Shown here in pieces: positions 1 to 8,201 of a stretch of 37,347 nucleotides of DNA. Positions within the stretch are counted from its first letter, which is position 1, and the number at the start of each line of letters is the position of its first letter. Source of the stretch: Marinilabiliales bacterium. GTDB lineage: Bacteria > Bacteroidota > Bacteroidia > Bacteroidales > F082. The position numbers were made by a program, and so were the translations under genes. Under the pieces are notes generated by a model, which worked only from the letters and a program-made list of their open reading frames with translations, was not told the DNA's origin and made no database searches. The stretch lies in contig PKTA01000105.1 in NCBI GenBank assembly GCA_002869365.1, positions 1 to 37,347 on the forward strand, written 5' to 3'.

Positions 1-58
1 AAACTGTTAATTCATTTTAATTATAACATTTTTCACAATTGCATTTATTAATAATATA

Positions 59-66
59 TATCTTCG
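59..66 (+). promoter_or_regulatory. Candidate -7 promoter element for tatA
   Basis: The octamer TATCTTCG matches seven of eight positions of the Bacteroidota -7 consensus TA-N2-TTTG and lies 18 bases upstream of the tatA ATG, which would give a leader of about a dozen bases. A convincing -33 TTTG at the usual 19-21 base spacing is not seen (ATTG ends at 41, too close). Confidence 0.35.
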
Positions 67-84
67 CAGCAAAATATTAATGTT

Positions 85-345
85 ATGATACAATATGCAG
101 GATGGTTAGGTGGTCCGGAGATAATACTAATTGTTATTGTAGTATTACTTCTATTTGGTGGGAAAAAGATTCCTGAACTTGCGAAAGGATTAGGAAAAGG
201 AATAAAGGAATTCCGAAGTGCTACAGAAGATAGCGACCTTGCGAAAGACATAAAGGACGTAGCATCTGAAGTTAATAACCTTAAAAAGGATGCTGAAAAG
301 TTAGATCCTCGTAATATTACAAAATCTTCAGCCTCAAAAAAATAA
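85..345 (+). CDS. tatA: Sec-independent protein translocase protein TatA/E
   Basis: Pore-forming subunit of the twin-arginine translocase, which moves folded proteins across the inner membrane. The 86-residue product has the family layout: a short periplasmic N-terminus, one membrane helix at about residues 8-25 (PEIILIVIVVLLLFGG), the hinge FGGKKIPELAKGLG, then a charged amphipathic helix and a Lys/Ser-rich tail. The signature FGGKKIPEL is the diagnostic motif. Only the A-type subunit is here; tatC is not in the window, which is common in Bacteroidota, where tatA can stand apart. It precedes the MATE gene by 42 bases with no terminator between, so the two may be cotranscribed. TatA and TatE cannot be told apart by sequence alone. 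Confidence 0.93.
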   Translation: MIQYAGWLGGPEIILIVIVVLLLFGGKKIPELAKGLGKGIKEFRSATEDSDLAKDIKDVASEVNNLKKDAEKLDPRNITKSSASKK

Positions 346-387
346 GAATTAAATATTGAGAAGTTTTTAGTATTATAATTAATAGAT

Positions 388-1737
388 TTGAAAGACCTTA
401 CAGAAGGAAAAGAGGGTAAACTTATTCTTAAATTTGCAATTCCCATGTTAATGGGAAATGTTTTCCAACAATTATATAATGTAGTCGATAGCATCATTAT
501 CGGAAAAGTATTGGGTAAGGAAGCCCTTGCTGCCGTTGGAGCAAATTTTCCTTTAATATTTGCCCTGATATCTTTTGTTGTTGGAATTGCCATTGGGGCA
601 ACGGTAATTATTTCGCAATACTTTGGGGCAAAGCAAATGGATAAGGTGAAAAGAACCATAGATACACTTTATATATTTATGTTTTTTGCTGCTATTGCAC
701 TTACCTTCATTGGTATATTCGGAAGCAAATATATATTTCAACTTATCAGCCTGCCTGAAGATGTTTTAGGACCAGCAGTAGAATACTTTAATGTTTACGC
801 CATAGGTTTTGTGTTTTTCTTTGGGTTTCAGGGAACAAGTGCAATATTAAGAGGTCTTGGCGATTCAAAAACACCACTTTATTTCCTGATGATTTCTACT
901 GTTATAAACATAATATTAGACATATTTTTCGTTGTTGTTTTAAAACTTGGTATTCAAGGGGTTGCCGCAGCAACAGTTATTGCACAGGCTGGAGCATTTT
1001 TCTCTGTAGTTTGGTATCTTAATAAATATCATAGTTTTATCGATATATCACCCTTGAAAATGAAATTCGATAGGGAAATATTTTCTAAAAGTTTAAAGAT
1101 CGGTCTGCCATCAGGCTTTCAACAGACTTTTGTTTCAGTAGGCTTTTTAGCATTGTATAGAATTGTAAATCAGTTTGGTACACCAACAATTGCAGCATAT
1201 AGTGTGGCCATGCGAATTGATATGTTTGCTGCCATGCCTGCTATGAACTTTTCTGCTGCAATATCAACTTTTGTAGGACAAAACATAGGAGCAAATAAGT
1301 TCGATAGAATAGGAAGAGGCTTAAATGCTACATTAATAATGACAAATATTATCTCGGTGATTGTTAGTGTTTTTGCTTTACTATTTGCAAGACAATTAAT
1401 AGGCGTTTTTATCGACGATCCGGAAGTCATAAATATTGGGGTGCAATATATTTATATTGTAAGTGGTTTTTATGTAGTTTTCACAACAATGTTTATCTTT
1501 ACAGGAGTTTTAAGAGGCGCGGGAGATACTTTGGTGCCAATGTTTATAACAATTTTAGCATTATGGATAATTAGAATTCCGGCATCATATTATTTATCTC
1601 TTAAAATAGGATCAATGGGAATATGGTGGGGGATACCTATAGCATGGGTTGTTGGTGCATTATTCTCATTTTTATATTATAAAACCGGAAGATGGAAATC
1701 GAAAGCCGTGGTAAAACATGGTAAAAATATAAAGTGA
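388..1737 (+). CDS. MATE family efflux transporter
   Basis: Multidrug and toxic compound extrusion protein of the inner membrane, using a sodium or proton gradient to expel small organic molecules. The 449 residues form about twelve hydrophobic helices in two homologous halves, the usual family size. The N-terminus KDLTEGKEGKLILKFAIPML and the following GNVFQQLYNVVDSIIIGKVLG are highly characteristic of the MATE family. Translation must start at TTG 388: the conserved DLTEG segment lies upstream of the first in-frame ATG, so an ATG start would cut off conserved sequence. The substrate cannot be predicted. It follows tatA at 42 bases and its stop lies 32 bases before the ATG of the next gene, suggesting one transcript. 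Confidence 0.93.
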   Translation: MKDLTEGKEGKLILKFAIPMLMGNVFQQLYNVVDSIIIGKVLGKEALAAVGANFPLIFALISFVVGIAIGATVIISQYFGAKQMDKVKRTIDTLYIFMFFAAIALTFIGIFGSKYIFQLISLPEDVLGPAVEYFNVYAIGFVFFFGFQGTSAILRGLGDSKTPLYFLMISTVINIILDIFFVVVLKLGIQGVAAATVIAQAGAFFSVVWYLNKYHSFIDISPLKMKFDREIFSKSLKIGLPSGFQQTFVSVGFLALYRIVNQFGTPTIAAYSVAMRIDMFAAMPAMNFSAAISTFVGQNIGANKFDRIGRGLNATLIMTNIISVIVSVFALLFARQLIGVFIDDPEVINIGVQYIYIVSGFYVVFTTMFIFTGVLRGAGDTLVPMFITILALWIIRIPASYYLSLKIGSMGIWWGIPIAWVVGALFSFLYYKTGRWKSKAVVKHGKNIK

Positions 1738-1769
1738 TATATCAAATAAATCAAATTAATTTTAAAGAT

Positions 1770-3902
1770 ATGAAAGCGAGATTTTTACTATTCATTTTTA
1801 CAATTTCATTATTTATGACAAGTTGTGTTCAGAATGTTAACCATTTCAACTACCCAATAGCAAAAAAAGTTGATACTGTGGATGTTTATTTCGGTAATGA
1901 AGTTGCCGATCCTTATCGCTGGCTGGAGGACGATAACTCAGAAGAAACAGCACAATGGGTTGAAGCAGAAAATAAGATTACCCGAGATTATTTAAGTAAA
2001 ATCCCTTTTCGTCAGGCTTTGGAAGATCGCCTTACAGAAATTTGGAACTATCCAAAATATGGAGTGCCATTTAAAAAAGGAGATAACTATTTCTTTTTCA
2101 AAAATGATGGTGTTCAAAATCAAAGTGTTCTCTATGTTACTCCTGATTTAAATCAGGATGCCCGCGTAATGCTGGATCCAAATAAACTTTCCGACGACGG
2201 AACAGTTGCTTTGGCAGGACTAGGCTTCTCTAAAGATGGAAAATATCTTGCCTATTCAACAGCGAGTGGTGGCTCCGACTGGAATGAAATTTTTGTTATG
2301 CAAATTGCTGATGGTAAAATGCTTGACGACCATATTGAATGGGTTAAATTTTCCGGAATCTCATGGTGGAAAGATGGCTTTTTCTATTCCTCTTATGACG
2401 AACCAAAAAAAGATGATGTGCTTTCCGGTCAAAATCAATTTCATAAAATTTATTATCATAAACTTGGTGATAATCAGAAAAATGACATGCTTGTTTTTCA
2501 GAATGAAGACCAACCTTTACGCAATTATTATGCTTATTTAAATGAAGATAAAACTTTTTTATTCATCAATGAAACCGAGAGCACAAGTGGCAACTCACTC
2601 TATGCTGCCAGAATTGAAGATTTAAATAATCTAAACTTTAAATTAATTGCAAAAGGATTCGATAACGAATTTAATATTGTTGACAATATTGGAGATATTT
2701 TAATTATAAGAACAAACTATCTGGCTCCAAAAGGAAAACTTGTAATTGTTGATTATAATAATCCGGATATTGATAACTGGAAGGACCTTATTGGAGAAAA
2801 AGATGATGTGCTTGAATCAGCAGATATAGTGGGAGGAAAATTATTCACTAAATATTTGAAAGATGCCAGTAGCAAAGCCTATTTTTATAGTCTTGATGGC
2901 GAGTATTTAACTGAGTTGAAGTTGCCTGCCATTGGAACTCTTAGTGGTTTTAATGGCAATAAAGATGAAAATGAGGCATTTTATGGATTTACTTCATTTA
3001 CTTATCCTTCAAGTGTTTATAAGTTCAATATTGATAAAAATAAATCGGAACTGTATAAAAAATCAGACGTTGATTTCAATCCTGATGAATATGTAACCAA
3101 GCAAGTTTTCTATCCTAGTAAAGATGGTACACTAATACCAATGTTTATTGTTCATAAAGCAAGTATTGAAATGGATGGCAAAAATCCAACAATGCTCTAC
3201 GCTTATGGTGGTTTTAATATTAGTTTAACACCAAGTTTTAGCATAAGTAGGTTATCATTCCTTGAGCAGGGAGGAGTTTTTGCAATGGCTAATCTGAGAG
3301 GTGGCGGTGAGTACGGAGAAGAATGGCATGAAGCCGGAACTAAGATGAAAAAGCAAAATGTTTTCGACGATTTTATTTATGCTGCAAAATATCTGTTCGA
3401 GAATAAATATACTTATGAAGATAAACTTGCAATTGCTGGTGGATCAAATGGTGGTTTATTAGTAGGAGCATGCATGACACAACAACCCGATATGTTTAAG
3501 GTTGCTATACCAATGGTAGGCGTTTTAGATATGTTACGGTATCACAAATTTACAATTGGTTGGGCCTGGGCTTCCGATTATGGCAGAAGTGATGATAGTG
3601 AGGAGATGTTCAATTATTTATATGGATATTCCCCTCTTCATAATATTAAAAAGGGTGTTGAATATCCAGCAACATTGGCTATTACCGCCGACCACGACGA
3701 CAGGGTTGTGCCTGCACATACATTTAAATTTATGGCTACTCTGCAGGAAAATGATGGTGGAAAAAATCCGATACTTGTGAGAGTTGAAACTAAAGCTGGG
3801 CATGGAGCCGGTAAACCAACCGCAAAACAAATAGAGGAAACTGCAGATATGTATTCTTTTATTATGTTTAACCTTGGAATGGAACCTGTTTTTGAAAACT
3901 AA
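1770..3902 (+). CDS. Prolyl oligopeptidase (S9A) lipoprotein
   Basis: Serine peptidase that cuts short peptides after proline. I start it at ATG 1770, because this opens with a textbook lipoprotein signal (MKARFLLFIFTISLFMTSC, lipobox ending at Cys19); the open frame also runs back to a GTG overlapping the MATE stop, but that would bury the signal. The 710-residue product has an N-terminal beta-propeller domain (about 30-420) starting with the conserved DPYRWLEDD, then an alpha/beta hydrolase domain (about 430-700). The catalytic triad is intact: Ser559 in GGSNGG, Asp643 in ADHDDRVVP and His678 in KAGHGAGKP, with substrate-binding Arg645. Lipidation implies a periplasmic or outer-membrane location, so it probably serves peptide scavenging, unlike the cytosolic enzymes of animals. 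Confidence 0.95.
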   Translation: MKARFLLFIFTISLFMTSCVQNVNHFNYPIAKKVDTVDVYFGNEVADPYRWLEDDNSEETAQWVEAENKITRDYLSKIPFRQALEDRLTEIWNYPKYGVPFKKGDNYFFFKNDGVQNQSVLYVTPDLNQDARVMLDPNKLSDDGTVALAGLGFSKDGKYLAYSTASGGSDWNEIFVMQIADGKMLDDHIEWVKFSGISWWKDGFFYSSYDEPKKDDVLSGQNQFHKIYYHKLGDNQKNDMLVFQNEDQPLRNYYAYLNEDKTFLFINETESTSGNSLYAARIEDLNNLNFKLIAKGFDNEFNIVDNIGDILIIRTNYLAPKGKLVIVDYNNPDIDNWKDLIGEKDDVLESADIVGGKLFTKYLKDASSKAYFYSLDGEYLTELKLPAIGTLSGFNGNKDENEAFYGFTSFTYPSSVYKFNIDKNKSELYKKSDVDFNPDEYVTKQVFYPSKDGTLIPMFIVHKASIEMDGKNPTMLYAYGGFNISLTPSFSISRLSFLEQGGVFAMANLRGGGEYGEEWHEAGTKMKKQNVFDDFIYAAKYLFENKYTYEDKLAIAGGSNGGLLVGACMTQQPDMFKVAIPMVGVLDMLRYHKFTIGWAWASDYGRSDDSEEMFNYLYGYSPLHNIKKGVEYPATLAITADHDDRVVPAHTFKFMATLQENDGGKNPILVRVETKAGHGAGKPTAKQIEETADMYSFIMFNLGMEPVFEN

Positions 3903-3920
3903 TAAAATACTTAACAATTT

Positions 3921-3954
3921 CTTAATATAGGCTCTGGATATTAAGTGTTTTTTT
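3921..3954 (+). terminator. Rho-independent terminator after the S9A peptidase
   Basis: A perfect 8-bp stem (CTTAATAT at 3921-3928 with ATATTAAG at 3938-3945) and a 9-base loop are followed by seven T residues. It closes the tatA-MATE-peptidase transcript and separates it from the phosphate transporter gene. Confidence 0.75.
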
Positions 3955-3985
3955 GTAAAAAAAAGAAAATCAAAATTAATTAATA

Positions 3986-6277
3986 ATGGAAACTCTATAT
4001 CTGTTTATAGTTGTAGTATTATTCTTGCTTGCTATTTCTGACTTGATCGTAGGTGTTAGTAATGATGCAGTAAACTTTTTAAATTCTGCTATTGGTGTCA
4101 GGGTGGCTTCATTTCGGACAATAATGATTATTGCCGCAATCGGCGTGCTGGTGGGAGCCGTCCTATCCAGTGGGATGATGGAAGTGGCCAGGAAGGGAAT
4201 ATTTAATCCTTCTATGTTTTATTTCGATGAGATAATGCTAATCTTCCTGGCAGTAATGATTACTGATGTAATTCTTCTGGATGGATTTAACACCATGGGA
4301 ATGCCCACATCAACAACAGTTTCTATCGTTTTCGAACTTCTTGGAGCCGCAGTTGGTATGGCGACTATAAAACTTATGTGGGGATCTCCTGAATCATTAC
4401 TTCCTATAAAACAGTATTTGGTAGATAATAATTTGTTGAAGGACATCAGTAGTGATCTCAATGTAGCTAACTTTATAAATACCTCCAAAGCATTGGCCAT
4501 CATAGTTGGTATATTCTTATCTGTCTTTGTGGCTTTTTCTGTGGGAGCTATTATACAGTATATCGCACGTATTGTGTTCTCTTTTAACTATAAAATCAGA
4601 GTTAAATATTTTGGAGCAATTTGGGGTGGTATAGCATTTTCAATAATAACTTACTTTATCTTTATAAAGGGAGCCAAATCAGCTAGCTTCATGACCGATG
4701 ATATTAAAGTTTGGTTTACTGCTAATACCTGGACAGTAATGCTGGTAAGTTTTATTGGATGGACAATACTTCTCCAGTTAATATATTCATTATTTAAGGT
4801 AAATATTCTGCGACTGGTCGTCTTGGTAGGTACATTTTCTCTTGCGATGGCTTTTGCCGGAAACGACCTTGTTAACTTTATCGGAGTTCCTTTGGCCGGT
4901 TGGGCATCATGGAAAGAATGGGCCATGGATCCAAGTATTGCTCCTGATGGTTTGTTAATGACAGCCTTGAGTGGTAAAGTTCAAACACCTATTTACTTGC
5001 TTCTGCTTGCAGGATTAATAATGGTAATAACTTTATTTGTATCCAAAAAGGCAAAATCTGTTGTTAAAACATCAATTGATTTAAGCAGACAAACTGCTGG
5101 CGAAGAGAGATTTCCTCCAACAGCATTCTCAAGAGCCATTGTCAGAGTAGCTTTAAATATTTCTAGAGTAGTTAATTTTATCTTACCAAATTCAGTAGTA
5201 AAATATATTGATAAACAATTTGAACCTGTTGAACAAGAAGACGATGGGGAAGGTGTACTGGCATTTGACTTAATCAGAGCCTCTGTAAACCTTGTGGTAG
5301 CAAGTGTTTTGATAGCCTTCGGTACTTCTATGAAATTACCTCTTTCAACTACTTATGTTACTTTTATGGTAGCAATGGGTACTAGTCTCGCTGATAATGC
5401 ATGGGGAAGAGAAAGTGCAGTTTATAGAGTTTCAGGAGTTGTGGCTGTAATTGGTGGTTGGTTCTTAACCGCAATAACTGCATTTATTTCTGCTTTCATT
5501 GTTGTTTCTTTACTTCAGGTAGGTGGCATATTCTCCATTATTGCATTTACACTAATTACTGCTTATGTTATTTACAGAACATATGCTCTTCATAAGAAAA
5601 ATGAAGATCAAAAAGCTGCCGTTAATGTTATTGATCAGATTTCAGACGATAATATTATCGAACGTTCAGCAACTACAATTGCTGACAATTTAGGGATAGT
5701 TGACAGCCAACTTAAAAAGATTATAAAGGCTCTTGACAAAGAGGATTTAAAATCATTAAAGAAGTCGAAGAAAGAAATTGATTCTGTTGCTTCAAGAACA
5801 AAATACCTAAAAGATAATGTAGGCTCGATAATAGAGAAACTGAAAGATGATAACGAAAATGATTTTAACTTCGTTCAGGTACTCGACTATTTAAGAGAAA
5901 TTCTTCATAATGCTACTTATATTGTAAGACCTTCAATAGAGCATATTGCAAATAATCATAAACCTCTGTTGGAAGTGCAAACAAAAGAATTTATGTCGGT
6001 TTGGACAGAGTTTAATAAGTTAACTAATTTGGTTGTTGCAAGTATAGAAGATCCATCAAAAGCAAAAGAGGATAAAATTTTAGGAAAGCAATCCGATTTA
6101 CTTGATTTAATAAAGACAATAAATAAAAGTCAGTTAAAGCGATTAAAGAATGCTGAAGTAGGAACTAAAAATTCAATGCTTTACCTCAAGATTCTTGACG
6201 AGTGGAGAAATATGATACTTCACATAGTAAATCTTTATAAATCATATCGCGACTTCGTAGATTATCAGGCGAAATAG
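3986..6277 (+). CDS. PiT family inorganic phosphate transporter with PhoU-like tail
   Basis: Low-affinity phosphate symporter of the PHO4/PiT family in the inner membrane. The 763 residues hold two PHO4 half-signatures, SNDAVNFLNSAIGVR near residue 26 and GNDLVNFIGVPLAGW near residue 292, each in the middle of a set of hydrophobic helices, plus a third hydrophobic block to about residue 540. From about residue 545 the protein becomes soluble, highly charged and helical, with a pattern resembling PhoU four-helix domains. In many bacteria a PhoU-like (DUF47) protein is encoded separately next to pit; here it appears fused to the transporter and could gate it. The stop codon TAG shares its last base with the GTG start of the next gene. 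A terminator directly upstream (3921-3954) implies its own promoter. Confidence 0.92.
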   Translation: METLYLFIVVVLFLLAISDLIVGVSNDAVNFLNSAIGVRVASFRTIMIIAAIGVLVGAVLSSGMMEVARKGIFNPSMFYFDEIMLIFLAVMITDVILLDGFNTMGMPTSTTVSIVFELLGAAVGMATIKLMWGSPESLLPIKQYLVDNNLLKDISSDLNVANFINTSKALAIIVGIFLSVFVAFSVGAIIQYIARIVFSFNYKIRVKYFGAIWGGIAFSIITYFIFIKGAKSASFMTDDIKVWFTANTWTVMLVSFIGWTILLQLIYSLFKVNILRLVVLVGTFSLAMAFAGNDLVNFIGVPLAGWASWKEWAMDPSIAPDGLLMTALSGKVQTPIYLLLLAGLIMVITLFVSKKAKSVVKTSIDLSRQTAGEERFPPTAFSRAIVRVALNISRVVNFILPNSVVKYIDKQFEPVEQEDDGEGVLAFDLIRASVNLVVASVLIAFGTSMKLPLSTTYVTFMVAMGTSLADNAWGRESAVYRVSGVVAVIGGWFLTAITAFISAFIVVSLLQVGGIFSIIAFTLITAYVIYRTYALHKKNEDQKAAVNVIDQISDDNIIERSATTIADNLGIVDSQLKKIIKALDKEDLKSLKKSKKEIDSVASRTKYLKDNVGSIIEKLKDDNENDFNFVQVLDYLREILHNATYIVRPSIEHIANNHKPLLEVQTKEFMSVWTEFNKLTNLVVASIEDPSKAKEDKILGKQSDLLDLIKTINKSQLKRLKNAEVGTKNSMLYLKILDEWRNMILHIVNLYKSYRDFVDYQAK

Positions 6278-6747
6278 TGTTTGACTTGCATAACATAAAA
6301 ATTATTTCAGGAGGGCAGTCCGGCGTTGATCGGGCTGCCCTTGACTTTGCCATAAAGTACAAGTTGGACTGTGGAGGCTTTTGCCCAAAGGGAAGACTTG
6401 CAGAGGATGGAATTATTTCCGGAATCTATCCTCTTATAGAAACTAATAGTTCACTTTACAAAGAACGAACCCGGCTAAATGTGGAAATAAGTGATGCTCT
6501 GCTAATAATTTATGAAAATAATATTGGGAGTGGAACTCAACTGGCAATTGAAGTTGCAAAGACACTGAATAAAGATTACCATGTCATTCAGGTGCCATCT
6601 GACGAAATTCATATTGATAGAATTTTGAAATGGCTATTATTCTTAAAACCAGCAAATATAAATATTGCAGGTCCCAGAGAAAGTAATGATAAAGGTATTT
6701 ATTTACATACAATTGAATTTCTAGAGCAGTTATATGGAAAGAAATAG
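6277..6747 (+). CDS. SLOG-fold putative molybdenum carrier protein
   Basis: The 156-residue protein has the N-terminal motif IISGGQSGVDRAALDFA and the GGFCPKGRLAEDG loop of the family annotated as putative molybdenum cofactor carrier (Pfam MoCo_carrier, a branch of the SLOG/YpsA-like Rossmann superfamily). These bind nucleotides or related cofactors through the GGxxGxD loop (residues about 11-17); true function is not settled. The best start is GTG 6277, which overlaps the last base of the phosphate transporter stop codon; this places the glycine motif about ten residues in, as in relatives, and suggests translational coupling. Nothing in the window concerns molybdopterin, so the cofactor-carrier name is only a family label. 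A role in sensing a nucleotide linked to phosphate status would be speculation. Confidence 0.8.
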   Translation: MFDLHNIKIISGGQSGVDRAALDFAIKYKLDCGGFCPKGRLAEDGIISGIYPLIETNSSLYKERTRLNVEISDALLIIYENNIGSGTQLAIEVAKTLNKDYHVIQVPSDEIHIDRILKWLLFLKPANINIAGPRESNDKGIYLHTIEFLEQLYGKK

Positions 6748-6790
6748 TGTATCTCCTTTTCCTGAAAAGTGATGCTAAACCATAAATGAT

Positions 6791-6798
6791 TACTTTTG
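6791..6798 (+). promoter_or_regulatory. Promoter -7 element of rnpB
   Basis: TACTTTTG is a perfect match to the Bacteroidota TA-N2-TTTG element. It ends six bases before the 5' strand of the RNase P RNA P1 helix (6804), exactly where the transcription start should fall. The -33 region is a poor match. Confidence 0.65.
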
Positions 6799-6803
6799 TT
6801 GCC

Positions 6804-7178
6804 GTATTACGGAACTGTCTATCGCCTGGCCTTAGGCTAGGAGGAAAGTCGGGACAACACAGGGCGCCATACTTCTTAGATGGAAGGGCTCCGATTACTC
6901 GGGGTACAGAAAGTGTCGCAGAAAATAACAGCCTACTCCGTCAGTAGACGGACGGCAATGGTGAAAACGTGAGGTAAGAGCTCACGATTATTCCTGGTAA
7001 CAGGAGTGATGGATAAACCTTATGGGTTGCAAGATCAAATAAACCGGTGCTTGAGGGTTGCCCGCCCAATACCGGAGGGTAGATTGCTCGATCCCGTGGG
7101 TGACTGCGGGGCTAGATAAATGATAGAATAGTACTTTTTTAGTATGAATACAGAATCCCGCTTATGGTTTCGTAATAC
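6804..7178 (+). ncRNA. rnpB: RNase P RNA (bacterial type A)
   Basis: Catalytic RNA of RNase P, which removes the 5' leader of tRNA precursors. The ends are set by the P1 helix: GTATTACG at 6804-6811 pairs perfectly with CGTAATAC at 7171-7178, followed by a run of T that completes a terminator. Conserved core blocks are visible in order: GAGGAAAGTCGGGACA (from 6840), the ACAGAAAGTGTCGCAGAAA region, GGTGAAAACGTGAGGTAAGAGCTCAC with its P12-type stem, GGTAACAGG, GATAAACC, the tRNA 3'-CCA binding segment GGAGGGTAGATTGC near 7074, and the terminal AGATAAATGATAGAATA ... ACAGAATCCCGCTTATGG. The length (about 375 nt) and the GGTAGNNTGCT loop are of type A. It stands alone between two protein genes. 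Confidence 0.97.
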
Positions 7179-7187
7179 TTTTTTTTA
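7171..7187 (+). terminator. Terminator of rnpB
   Basis: The 3' strand of P1 (CGTAATAC) is followed at once by eight to nine T residues (7179-7186), so the closing helix of the RNA itself acts as the terminator stem. Confidence 0.6.
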
Positions 7188-7212
7188 ACTAAATAAAAAC
7201 TAAATAATTAGC

Positions 7213-7243
7213 TTTGTCAATTCAAAAATTATTCGCACTTTTG
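7213..7243 (+). promoter_or_regulatory. Promoter of rpsP
   Basis: TTTG at 7213-7216 and CACTTTTG at 7236-7243 are separated by 19 bases, the typical Bacteroidota -33/-7 arrangement (the -7 has CA instead of TA). Transcription should start near 7249, giving a leader of about 47 bases. Confidence 0.65.
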
Positions 7244-7247
7244 CAGC

Positions 7248-7271
7248 CCGATTTGAAAATCGGTTTTTTTT
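7248..7271 (+). promoter_or_regulatory. 5'-leader hairpin with T-run, possible attenuator of rpsP
   Basis: CCGATT (7248-7253) pairs with AATCGG (7258-7263) around a TGAA loop and is followed by eight T residues. It sits at the predicted 5' end of the rpsP mRNA, 25 bases before the start codon. It has the form of an intrinsic terminator, so it could attenuate transcription, or it could simply protect the 5' end. The structure is seen directly; the function is inferred. Confidence 0.5.
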
Positions 7272-7295
7272 ATTATTTAACAACGTAATTGTAAT

Positions 7296-8096
7296 ATGGC
7301 AACAAAGATGAGATTGCAACGTTTTGGTAAGAAAGTTAAGCCTTTCTACCACATCGTTATTGCGGATGGTCGTGCACCACGAGATGGAAGATTTATAGAG
7401 AAGATAGGTACATACAATCCCGTCCAGAACCCTGCCGAGATAAACTTAAAGTTTGAAAAGGCACTCGATTGGTTACAAAAAGGAGCTCAACCAACAGATA
7501 CTGTAAAAAGTATTTTATCCTTAAAAGGAGTCCTTTATAAGCATCACCTGCTTAAAGGAGTGAAAAAAGGAGCAATTACTGAGGCACAAGCCGAAGCAAA
7601 ATTCCAAAAATGGTTGACAGAAAAAGAAGCAAAAATTGAAGCCAATCGTAAAAGTCTTGAAGAAACTGACAGAAATGCTCGTAAAGAGGTTCTTGAAGCC
7701 GAAACTAAGATTAAAGAAGCTCGTGAAGCTGAATTAAACAAAAGACGTCAGGCTGAAGAAGATGCTAAAGCAAAAGTTGCAAAAGATGCCGCTGATGCTA
7801 TTGCAGCTGAAAAAGCAGAAAAGGAATCAAAAGAGGTAGCAGAAAAAATTGAAACTGAAGAGGCTCCTGCTGAAGAAGTTAAAGAAACTCCTGAAGAAAA
7901 AACAGAAGAAGTTGCTGAACCAGTAGCAAAAGAAACTGAAGTTAAGGAAGAAACTCCTGAAACTAAAGAAGAAACTCCTGAGAAAAAGGAAGAAGTTGCT
8001 GAACCAGTAGCAGAGAAAACTGAAGTTAAGGAAGAAACTCCTGAAGCTAAAGAAGAAACTCCTGAAGAAAAAAAGGAAGAAGATACTTCTAAATAA
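7296..8096 (+). CDS. rpsP: 30S ribosomal protein S16 with long acidic C-terminal tail
   Basis: S16 binds 16S rRNA early in 30S assembly. Residues 1-80 carry the conserved core: [42 protein letters not shown] and the [16 protein letters not shown] segment. Most bacterial S16 proteins have 80-90 residues, whereas this one has 266; Bacteroidota S16 are known to be longer, but this tail is large. Residues about 100-175 look like a charged helix or coiled coil ([20 protein letters not shown]...), and residues about 176-266 are a low-complexity Glu/Lys/Pro/Thr/Val run. Within it an 84-bp unit (28 residues, [19 protein letters not shown]...) occurs twice in tandem at 7908-7991 and 7992-8075 with few differences. 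It has its own promoter and a terminator on either side, so it is a single-gene unit. Confidence 0.95.
   Translation: MATKMRLQRFGKKVKPFYHIVIADGRAPRDGRFIEKIGTYNPVQNPAEINLKFEKALDWLQKGAQPTDTVKSILSLKGVLYKHHLLKGVKKGAITEAQAEAKFQKWLTEKEAKIEANRKSLEETDRNARKEVLEAETKIKEAREAELNKRRQAEEDAKAKVAKDAADAIAAEKAEKESKEVAEKIETEEAPAEEVKETPEEKTEEVAEPVAKETEVKEETPETKEETPEKKEEVAEPVAEKTEVKEETPEAKEETPEEKKEEDTSK
7908..8075 (+). repeat. Tandem 84-bp repeat inside the rpsP tail
   Basis: Two in-frame copies, 7908-7991 and 7992-8075, both begin GAAGTTGCTGAACCAGTAGC and continue through GAAGTTAAGGAAGAAACTCC. They differ at only a few bases, so the duplication is recent or kept uniform, and it encodes 28 acidic residues per unit. 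Confidence 0.85.
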
Positions 8097-8115
8097 GATT
8101 TCTTATAAAAAATTG

Positions 8116-8153
8116 AAGCCCTTCTTGCCTGAGGTAAGACGGGCTTTTTTTTT
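8116..8153 (+). terminator. Rho-independent terminator after rpsP
   Basis: AAGCCCTTCTTGCC pairs with GGTAAGACGGGCTT (8116-8145, one mismatch), with a TGA loop and nine T residues after it. It separates rpsP from rimM. Confidence 0.88.
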
Positions 8154-8201
8154 GAAAATTTATCATCACTATTATTAAAACAATTAATGTAATTTAGCAT
8201 T

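Noticed and set aside
85-1737. A full Tat operon at the left edge
   Set aside because: Only TatA is present; the next gene is a MATE exporter and no tatC is seen.
8190-8197. TAATTTAG as a -7 promoter element for rimM
   Set aside because: It would start transcription at or after the ATG at 8202, so it does not fit unless the message is leaderless.
7748-8200. 150-codon antisense frame in the rpsP tail, rich in Ser, Ala and Val
   Set aside because: It is the mirror of the Glu/Lys/Pro-rich repeat codons on the other strand, with no independent features.
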